Below are positions 8,159-13,555 of a stretch of 28,933 nt of DNA, in pieces; the first letter of the stretch is position 1; every line of letters begins with the position of its first letter. This stretch comes from RGIG8306 sp964566025. Its GTDB lineage: Bacteria > Bacillota > Clostridia > Lachnospirales > Lachnospiraceae. The translations under genes and the position numbers were made by a program. The notes beneath the pieces are model-generated. The model saw only the letters and a list, made by a program, of their open reading frames with translations. It searched no databases and was not told the origin of the DNA. Location of the stretch: NCBI GenBank assembly GCA_964566025.1, contig CAZMHF010000026.1, positions 1 through 28,933 of the forward strand, written 5' to 3'.

Positions 8159-8186
8159 ATCATAACAATATCACACCTTTTTTCAA
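8159..8186 (-). promoter_or_regulatory. Promoter for the DUF5688-repA-parAB operon
   Basis: On the minus strand TTGAAA (8186-8181) and TATGAT (8164-8159) are separated by 16 bases, a good sigma-A type promoter. It reads toward DUF5688 and is the only strong candidate upstream of the operon. Confidence 0.6.
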
Positions 8187-8210
8187 AAAGAATTAGTCAT
8201 GGAATCGACA

Positions 8211-8234
8211 TGTAGTCTACAGGATGTCTACAGG
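8211..8234. promoter_or_regulatory. Candidate operator upstream of the element promoter
   Basis: A perfect 5-1-5 palindrome TGTAG-T-CTACA (8211-8221) overlaps a tandem duplication GTCTACAGG-AT-GTCTACAGG (8215-8234). It lies about 25-50 bases upstream of the -35 box of the operon promoter. The arrangement suggests binding of a dimeric regulator on one face of the DNA; the protein is not identifiable here. Confidence 0.4.
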
Positions 8235-8266
8235 AATAATTAAACTACAAACTGAAGTTTATTATC

Positions 8267-8743
8267 TCATTCCTCTTCTGTCCGAATAGTAAATACTTCC
8301 GGAAGGTCAAATACTTCTTTCTTAAGAAAGAGCGGATAAAAATACTCGTCTTTTAACTGTTCAAACGGCAGCCATTCAAAAACATGAGTATGCATTCCTT
8401 CTTTTGACTCAAATCGATCTCCTCTTAACAATAAATCAGTATTTGAAATATCCATTAGGAAGTATATACATAGCTCATGATAATTCAGATGGTCAACATC
8501 CTCTGTAAAGAAAGCCTGGTTCAGCCACAGGGGACGCACTATTTCAGGTGTTATGCCCAGTTCTTCCTTTACCTCTCGGACAATTGCATGCTCGGCAGTC
8601 TCACCCATACTTACCCTGCCACCCGGAAGATAGAAATATGGCGACCGTTCATCGTGCATTGCCAAGATTTTATTTTCAGAGATCATCATGGCGCATACTC
8701 TATAATTAAATTTTTCATTTCTGGTTCTGAATGATATATCCAT
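8267..8743 (-). CDS. Nudix hydrolase
   Basis: A 158-residue Nudix-fold pyrophosphohydrolase. The Nudix box is complete at residues 42-64 and fits GX5EX7REUXEEXGU exactly (GRVSMGE, then REVKEELGI), so the Mg-binding glutamates are intact. These enzymes cleave nucleoside diphosphates linked to another group; the substrate cannot be read from sequence. ATG 8743 is chosen because GGAGG lies eight bases upstream; ATG 8749 would sit too close to that site. It lies alone between the element's maintenance operon and the cargo genes, and is probably cargo. Confidence 0.9.
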   Translation of the reverse strand: MDISFRTRNEKFNYRVCAMMISENKILAMHDERSPYFYLPGGRVSMGETAEHAIVREVKEELGITPEIVRPLWLNQAFFTEDVDHLNYHELCIYFLMDISNTDLLLRGDRFESKEGMHTHVFEWLPFEQLKDEYFYPLFLKKEVFDLPEVFTIRTEEE

Positions 8744-8858
8744 GTTCATCTCCTCCACAACTTACAATTTCACTGCCTAACACACATCAATTCTACAAAC
8801 TGAAATTTCACGGACACTTTATGTATTATACATTTCTCTAAATCCTCAATGTTCCACT

Positions 8859-9980
8859 CTACATATACTGCCTTCTAATTCTTTCTTCCGGCTTCACATC
8901 AAATAAATATAAGAAAATCAAAAACATCCATTCTAATGGTTTCATCAATATATATACTGCATCTGCCCTTCCCGGAGATATAATATGTCTTGAAATAGGA
9001 TAACCATAAGTATCATAAACATTTCTAATTAATTTATGAAATTTTGGAAATTTTTCCATAATATAATCTTCAAATGCATTTGCAATACAAAGTTGTCTAT
9101 TTACTATGATTTTTTCTCCATGTCTTACTCCATACCTTAATGGCTTTACAACTTTTTCGTGTCCACCAGCCGCAACGGTACATAAGTAATGTCCTTCATG
9201 TTCCTTTGGTGGTGGGGGAATTTGTTTCGAAAATGTCCAATCAGCCGTATCAGTAAAAGCTTTCACCGGACCATCGGCTCCTTGTCCGATGATAATGAAT
9301 ATCACTTCCAACAATGCAATCATTGCAAATAAGCATAAAAATATTAGTCCCGAATATTTATAAATATTGTTAATTTTAGCATACAATAAATTTGTAAATT
9401 TTGTTTGCACTGAAGTATCTGGAAGCGACTCATAAAACTTTAACTGATATTTAATTTGTTTCTTAATTGCGATACATGAAATAATCAAAATATTAAAATG
9501 ATAAACATAGAAAAGCAAATGTAACAAAAGTGTCATCAGATCTTTTGTTTCAAATATTTGCTTACTAATCTGAATTGCCATAAATACTTGTAATACATTT
9601 AAGATAAATATACCTGCAACAATTGTCGCAAATGCGATAGGAGATAACTTTTCCGGTTTTAAAAAGAGTAATAAAAGGAGGCATGTCACCCCTACTATAA
9701 CAGGGAGTTCTACACTTATGCCAAAGTTACCTGAAATTGGATAATGTGTTTGAGAATTAAACACTGCCTCATTCCATTCCCCTGCCGGGAAAAAACTAAA
9801 ACATAATAGCAAAAAATAATCTATCCCTCCAACAATCAAAGTTACAAGAGAGAGAAGGTTTACTGCTTTTTGTTTTTGGCAGCAAAGATTTCGAAAATTC
9901 ATTATTGTTAATGTTCCAGGAATCAAAATTGCAATAACTATTATTAATCCATATAAAAATAAATCGTCCACATATAACAT
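8859..9980 (-). CDS. DUF6688-family membrane protein
   Basis: A 373-residue multi-pass membrane protein. Hydrophobic segments lie at about 8-28, 42-62, 90-108, 115-135, 150-175, 208-232 and 345-362. Between the last two is a conserved hydrophilic block with CTVAAGGHEKVVKP at 267-280 and a YGYPIS motif near 325-330, features I associate with DUF6688. The function is unknown. The start at ATG 9980 has AAAGGG about ten bases upstream. It is the last gene of a three-gene minus-strand cargo run; a repeated spacer (10104-10162) lies between it and the preceding gene. A resistance or immunity role is only inference from context. Confidence 0.7.
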   Translation of the reverse strand: MLYVDDLFLYGLIIVIAILIPGTLTIMNFRNLCCQKQKAVNLLSLVTLIVGGIDYFLLLCFSFFPAGEWNEAVFNSQTHYPISGNFGISVELPVIVGVTCLLLLLFLKPEKLSPIAFATIVAGIFILNVLQVFMAIQISKQIFETKDLMTLLLHLLFYVYHFNILIISCIAIKKQIKYQLKFYESLPDTSVQTKFTNLLYAKINNIYKYSGLIFLCLFAMIALLEVIFIIIGQGADGPVKAFTDTADWTFSKQIPPPPKEHEGHYLCTVAAGGHEKVVKPLRYGVRHGEKIIVNRQLCIANAFEDYIMEKFPKFHKLIRNVYDTYGYPISRHIISPGRADAVYILMKPLEWMFLIFLYLFDVKPEERIRRQYM

Positions 9981-10103
9981 TTAACTTTACCCTTTCTGTT
10001 ACATTACTTTTAACGCCTACAATGTATTGTTGCTACTTTTAGGCAACGGTGTAACTTTCCTGGCTCAAATGCCCAAAAGAGAAAACGAAACTCGACTCAT
10101 GCG

Positions 10104-10162
10104 AAAATTCAAATTCTTACATGCTTTCAACTCTTCACAAAGCTGAAAGTTGAACGTGCTTC
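10104..10162 (-). repeat. Repeated intergenic spacer, copy A
   Basis: This stretch matches copy B (10580-10640) imperfectly in the same orientation. Shared blocks in order on the plus strand are AAATTCAAAT, TGCTTTCAA, CTGAAAG and a GTG-TTCT end. It sits upstream of the DUF6688 gene. By eye roughly 70 percent of bases agree. Such spacers are typical of gene arrays that exchange members by recombination. Confidence 0.6.
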
Positions 10163-10193
10163 TAATTTCTTAATTTGCATACAGCAATTATGC

Positions 10194-10565
10194 CTATGTT
10201 CCCCATAGGTAAAAAATATATTCTGATTCCGTCTCTATCCCCACGGTCATATCATTCCATTTAGGTGGAACAATATGTACTACGTTAATAATCGACTCAT
10301 ATAATATATTCACACGCTGATTCATTTCATCTAATCTTGACTTCAACCATATTTTTTCTTCATCATTAACAGGTGAATATGTACGATTTTGATACATTTC
10401 AGTCCATTTATCATAAAATTCTCCATCCGACTCTAAATATATCAATGCCTGGGTTACAAATTCGTCTATTGACGAATATTCACTTTTAGGAGCCAGCACA
10501 ATCAAAATATTTTGTTCAGATGATGGATTATTAAAACAAAAATGTCCAAAATCTATTGCAATCAT
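10194..10565 (-). CDS. Hypothetical 123-residue protein, immunity-like context
   Basis: A small soluble acidic protein (IAIDFGHFCF at the start, EYIFYLWGT at the end) with no signal peptide, membrane helix or family motif I can name. It starts at ATG 10565 with GGAGG eight bases upstream; the longer frame to 10607 begins inside the repeated spacer and is rejected. Size, acidity, Trp/Tyr-rich C-terminus and its place between two copies of a repeated spacer resemble orphan immunity genes of polymorphic toxin systems. No toxin gene is visible in the window, so this stays an inference. Confidence 0.6.
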   Translation of the reverse strand: MIAIDFGHFCFNNPSSEQNILIVLAPKSEYSSIDEFVTQALIYLESDGEFYDKWTEMYQNRTYSPVNDEEKIWLKSRLDEMNQRVNILYESIINVVHIVPPKWNDMTVGIETESEYIFYLWGT

Positions 10566-10579
10566 ACAAAAAACCTCCA

Positions 10580-10640
10580 ACAAATTCAAATCTTTTGTTG
10601 CTTTCAATCTCTCCGCAAGACTGAAAGCTTCAAGTGTTCT
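10580..10640 (-). repeat. Repeated intergenic spacer, copy B
   Basis: Second copy of the spacer at 10104-10162, directly repeated about 477 bases away. It begins exactly at the stop of the DUF4304 gene and ends shortly before the ribosome binding site of the 123-residue gene. Both copies therefore occupy the same place: just upstream of a cargo gene. Confidence 0.6.
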
Positions 10641-11261
10641 TTACCTTTGTATTTTCTTTGGTAATTTAAGTTCTACTACACTCTGTTGAATCAGCGTTTC
10701 TTTATCTTCAATATTTTCCATCGCATCAATCCATTCTTTTGCAAGCTTTTTATTGTGCAAATTTAGCAACTCAGCTCTATACCCATCTTCAGTAGAAACT
10801 TGTTCAAACCAATGCAATACATATTTTCCAATCGCTGTTGACACATTGGTAAAGCTTTCTTTCGCAATATTTTCTGATGCATAATCCCACCACACATCTT
10901 TTCCTGATATATAAGTACCCAGTCTATGTCCTAAACTAATAACAATATACTTACTCTCACAGTATAATGGCATGACTGCAAAATTGACGCAAAATGTTTT
11001 TGAGCCATATCTTTCTTTTTGTAAATCAATATATTCCAATAAACCAATGCTATTTAATCTGACATACGCATTTGTCTTATATTTATAGAATCCATTACTC
11101 AATAACAAATCATCTACAATTTCTTTTTTATATCTCTTAAAGGCTAAATCTGCCTCTTCTTTATTGACACATAACAATTCCTCTTCTGTACGAAGATGCT
11201 GTCTATTACCAATAAAAAGGAACTCTTATGTGTTTTGCTTCTTTTTGAATATATCTAACAT
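10641..11261 (-). pseudogene. DUF4304-like gene with stop at codon 12
   Basis: The body (TTG 11177 to 10641, 178 residues) resembles DUF4304: a helix ending in LLLSNGFYKYK, then AYVRLN and a CVNFAVMPLY strand. The likely original start is ATG 11261, with GAAGGAG six bases upstream; it reads MLDIFKKKQNT, then TAA at 11228-11226, and the same frame continues open through EFLFIGNRQHLR into the DUF4304 body. With the stop ignored the gene would encode 206 residues. The TTG at 11177 has a purine run (AGAAGAGG) only two bases away, so restart is possible but poor. DUF4304 proteins occur near toxin-immunity loci, though their activity is not established. A sequencing error at one base is the main alternative to a pseudogene. 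Confidence 0.65.
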
Positions 11262-11395
11262 TACAATCTCCTTCTTGTAAAGATATAACAGAAAATTCCG
11301 ATTTGTTTATCTGTTCATTTATTTAAACTATATATCAAAGTAATTATACCATCACCATATTCCTTTTTCTACCTCTATAAAGTACCTATGATTGC

Positions 11396-11465
11396 ACCTA
11401 TCACCTTTCTTAGCAAATCATCATTTTCAAAACTCTTAGCAAAATGACCTTTTCTCTTAGCAAAA
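11396..11465. repeat. Short repeats, candidate integrase arm sites
   Basis: TTCTTAGCAAA (11407-11417), CTCTTAGCAAAA (11433-11444) and CTCTTAGCAAAA (11454-11465) repeat with centre spacing of 26 and 21 bases. The same core returns in both arms of the hairpin at 11474-11496. ACCTATCACCTT (11396-11407) is repeated in inverted orientation at 11717-11728, on the far side of the intact tRNA; shorter ATCACC copies occur at 11350 and 11702. Confidence 0.45.
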
Positions 11466-11496
11466 TCAAAAAAGCTTGCTAAGAAAATTAGCAAGC
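11466..11496 (-). terminator. Strong minus-strand terminator hairpin
   Basis: GCTTGCTAA (11474-11482) and TTAGCAAGC (11488-11496) form a perfect 9-bp stem with a 5-base loop. On the minus strand it is followed by TTTTTTGATTTT, a good intrinsic terminator. It would stop transcription coming from the tRNA side before it enters the cargo genes. Confidence 0.7.
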
Positions 11497-11548
11497 TCTT
11501 TTCTCTGAAATTCATTTTTTACATCGACATCATTTCCATATATAAAAG

Positions 11549-11587
11549 TTTTACGCGGCTTTTCAAAATACTGAAAACCGCGTAAAA
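11549..11587 (-). terminator. Terminator of the intact tRNA-Arg gene
   Basis: TTTTACGCGG (11549-11558) pairs perfectly with CCGCGTAAAA (11578-11587), and an inner TTTTCA/TGAAAA pair extends the stem. It begins five bases beyond the tRNA 3' end. On the minus strand CTTTTATATA follows the stem. Confidence 0.7.
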
Positions 11588-11592
11588 TGGAC

Positions 11593-11663
11593 GTTTTCCC
11601 AGGGAATCGAACCCTGATCTGACCCTTAGGAGGGGCCTGTTCTATCCGTTGAACTAGGAAAAC
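11593..11663 (-). tRNA. tRNA-Arg (anticodon CCU)
   Basis: A complete 71-base cloverleaf. Acceptor stem GTTTTCC/GGAAAAC pairs fully; D arm GTTC-loop-GAAC; anticodon arm GGCCC-CTCCTAA-GGGTC with CCU at the decoding position; variable loop AGAT; T arm CAGGG-TTCGATT-CCCTG. CCA is not encoded directly after the acceptor stem. It would read AGG codons. Its acceptor and D-arm sequence differ from the tRNA fragment 73 bases upstream, although the anticodon arms share 14 bases. No clear promoter lies directly in front of it. It may belong to the mobile element. Confidence 0.93.
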
Positions 11664-11735
11664 ATATTCTGTTTTGTATTACTCTAACTGACACTTCCAC
11701 CATCACCTTTTTCTCCAAGGTGATAGGTTATCTTA

Positions 11736-11777
11736 CCCCTTAGGAGGGGCTTGTTATATCCATTTAACTAAGAGGGC
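11736..11777 (-). pseudogene. 5' half of a second tRNA-Arg(CCU), 3' half lost
   Basis: On the minus strand this reads as acceptor strand GCCCTCT, D arm GTTA-loop-TAAC and an anticodon arm AGCCC-CTCCTAA-GGGGT. The arm's second pair is a G-G mismatch, and no T arm or matching 3' acceptor strand follows; instead a TATCACCTT/AAGGTGAT inverted repeat begins. The fragment is cut just past the core GCCCCTCCTAAGGG (11750-11737), which is identical in the intact tRNA at 11636-11623. This is the expected look of a host tRNA split by integration in the anticodon arm. Confidence 0.7.
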
Positions 11778-11790
11778 AAATAACATTACT

Positions 11791-11819
11791 ACTGTATAGC
11801 AAATGCCTCAAAAAGTCAA
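11791..11819 (-). promoter_or_regulatory. Promoter of the split host tRNA-Arg
   Basis: On the minus strand TTGACT (11819-11814) and TACAGT (11796-11791) are 17 bases apart, with an overlapping TATACA at shorter spacing. Transcription would start close to the 5' end of the tRNA fragment at 11777 and run through it into the intact tRNA. Confidence 0.55.
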
Positions 11820-11847
11820 TTTCATCTTTGTAAAAAAACAAAAGACG

Positions 11848-11904
11848 TTCGATTGACAACCTGCTTTAAAAAGTGGTTGACAATCGAATGAAAAAGACTA
11901 TAAT
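11848..11904 (+). promoter_or_regulatory. bioY promoter with BirA-like operator
   Basis: TTGACA (11877-11882) and TATAAT (11899-11904) with 16-base spacing form a near-consensus promoter. An inverted repeat TTCGATTGACAACC (11848-11861) and GGTTGACAATCGAA (11875-11888), 13 of 14 positions complementary, surrounds a 13-base spacer, and its right half contains the -35 box. The half-site resembles the known Firmicutes BirA box (TTGTnAACC, long spacer, GGTTnACAA). This predicts repression by biotin-loaded BirA. Confidence 0.75.
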
Positions 11905-11950
11905 GAGGAGGAACGAAAAATTATTCGATTAAAAAAGGAGACATTGCACA

Positions 11951-12478
11951 ATGAATAAAAATATGAAAATGCTTATGTTGACGGCGCTTTTTGCAGCACT
12001 TACGGCCGTATTAGCACAGATTGCCATACCGATTGCGATGATACCCATTACGATGACGCATGTTGCGATTTTCTTGGGCGCATCTTTGATTGGCCCATAT
12101 TGGGGGATGCTTAGCCAAGTGGTCTACTTGTTGTTGGGCGCTTGTGGCGTGCCAGTGTATGCAAACTTTACAGGTGGTTTGGGGCGCTTGACAGGTGTGA
12201 CAGGAGGATATTTAGTAGGGTATGCATTGTGTGCGCTAGTTGCTGGCCTTATTGCAAAAAAAACAAAATATACCTATTGGGGAATGGCTATTGGTTTTAC
12301 AGCAGGTTGCGTGATTCTTTATGTGTTTGGTAGCATCTGGTTCATGATTACAATGGAAACAAGTCTTGCTTATACAATGGCTTCTTGCGTATTTCCCTAC
12401 ATACCTGGGGATATTGTGAAGATCATTATTAGCATGTTTTTAGTAAAACGGCTTCAACCGTATATGAAAAATATTTAG
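11951..12478 (+). CDS. bioY: BioY biotin transporter substrate-binding subunit
   Basis: A 175-residue S component of an energy-coupling-factor transporter that binds biotin in the membrane and works with a shared EcfT-EcfA module, not seen here. About six membrane helices are visible. Family landmarks include MTHVAIFLGASLIGPYWGML, the VPVYANFTGGLGRLTGVTGG loop, a second-half PGDIVK motif and a short cationic tail. AAGGAG lies upstream of ATG 11951. It is a single-gene unit behind a promoter overlapped by a BirA-like operator, so it is probably induced when biotin is scarce. Length is normal for the family. Confidence 0.95.
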   Translation: MNKNMKMLMLTALFAALTAVLAQIAIPIAMIPITMTHVAIFLGASLIGPYWGMLSQVVYLLLGACGVPVYANFTGGLGRLTGVTGGYLVGYALCALVAGLIAKKTKYTYWGMAIGFTAGCVILYVFGSIWFMITMETSLAYTMASCVFPYIPGDIVKIIISMFLVKRLQPYMKNI

Positions 12479-12589
12479 TACCTCTCACCATCTATTCAAA
12501 TCATAAAAAATATGCTAAAGTAATAGAAAAGCAAGGGTGCCGTCCTGCAGGATTGCGAATATCCGCTTTGTGGAAAGAATTACGAACGT

Positions 12590-13555
12590 ATGGAATATAT
12601 TATATTTGATTTGGAGTGGAATCAGGCGGCTCCATATGGTGAGAAAAAAGAAAACAAAGCGCTTAAATTTGAAATTATTGAAATTGGCGCTGTGAGACTA
12701 GATGAGAAGCTGAACGAAGTCGGCGTTTTTCATAGTGTCATAAAACCACAAGTGCATAAAAAAGTGAATTCAACAATTCAGCGAATCACCCATATTAGTC
12801 AAGAAGAAATGAATGCTGGAGAGAAATTTGAATCAGCAATCGAACGGTTTCGCCAATTTTGTACGGGAGAGGTTATTTTCTGTACATGGGGAAGTGTTGA
12901 CTTGCTAGTGCTACAACAAAATATGCACTATTTTAAGGCGAAAAACACCTTGCCATTTCCGTTGTTTTATTATGATGTTCAACGCATATATCGTCATTTC
13001 ACGAAAAAGGCAACAGTTTCTTCGTTGGCAGATGCTGCAACAGAGCTTTCGATTACGGATATTGGAGAATTTCATCGGGCGATAACGGATGCAAAATATA
13101 CGGCACAGGTATTTCGAAAATTACCATTGGATGAATATAAGCAATTATTTTCGATCGATTATTATCGTGTTCCACGAGGTAGTAAGGGGTGGATTAGACA
13201 ATATGTAAACAATACAGAGACAATTGTGACACATACGTATTCGATAAAATCGAGTATAATGGCAGATCGGGCATTGACAAAATTATCATGCTGTTGTTGT
13301 GACAAGAAGCCAAAACGGATTACGAAATGGACTTCGAGTAGACCGGGCATTTATATTGCCTTAGCAATTTGCAAAGAGCATGGATGGTTTTTATCACGCA
13401 TTCGCATTCAGACAGCAGAAAACAAAGCCTATTATGCGATTAAAAAGACAAGGCTTATTACGCAAGCAAAGGCGATTGAGCTTCGCGACCATCAAAAGGC
13501 GAAGGAAGAAAAGAGAGAGCAGTACGAAGAAAAAAATCAAAATCGAAGTGAATAA
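12590..13555 (+). CDS. DEDDh 3'-5' exonuclease with Cys-rich C-terminal domain
   Basis: A 321-residue protein with an RNase T/KapD-like exonuclease domain in residues 1-175. Catalytic residues are visible as FDLEWN (D7, E9), WGSVDLL (the second Asp region) and EFHRAITDA (His and final Asp), so the DEDDh set is complete. It should remove nucleotides from 3' ends of RNA or DNA. The rest is a basic C-terminal domain with four consecutive cysteines (234-237), then C261 and H264, which could form a zinc site. The start has only a weak GGAAAG site. Its 3' end overlaps the opposing carboxypeptidase gene by 19 bases. It is not part of the neighbouring operon. Confidence 0.88.
   Translation: MEYIIFDLEWNQAAPYGEKKENKALKFEIIEIGAVRLDEKLNEVGVFHSVIKPQVHKKVNSTIQRITHISQEEMNAGEKFESAIERFRQFCTGEVIFCTWGSVDLLVLQQNMHYFKAKNTLPFPLFYYDVQRIYRHFTKKATVSSLADAATELSITDIGEFHRAITDAKYTAQVFRKLPLDEYKQLFSIDYYRVPRGSKGWIRQYVNNTETIVTHTYSIKSSIMADRALTKLSCCCCDKKPKRITKWTSSRPGIYIALAICKEHGWFLSRIRIQTAENKAYYAIKKTRLITQAKAIELRDHQKAKEEKREQYEEKNQNRSE

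Larger units (their letters stand above)
11262..11592. other. Gene-free AT-rich end region of the element
   Basis: No protein gene is seen in these 331 bases. They hold a weak minus-strand TATAAT (11348-11343), repeats of ATCACC and CTTAGCAAA, and two strong hairpins listed separately. The density of short repeats beside a tRNA gene is what the arm region of an integrase attachment site looks like. Confidence 0.5.

Noticed and set aside
4..11232. AACACATAAGA and ATAGACAGCA occur close together both at the left edge and at 11196-11232, hinting at element end repeats.
   Set aside because: The right copy is inside the DUF4304 frame, the gaps between the two blocks differ (4 and 16 bases), and 11-base matches are expected by chance in AT-rich DNA of this size.
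11407..11496. The regularly spaced CTTAGCAAA repeats could be a small CRISPR-like array.
   Set aside because: Repeats of about 10 bases with spacings of 21-26 bases and no cas genes do not fit CRISPR; attachment-site arms explain them better.
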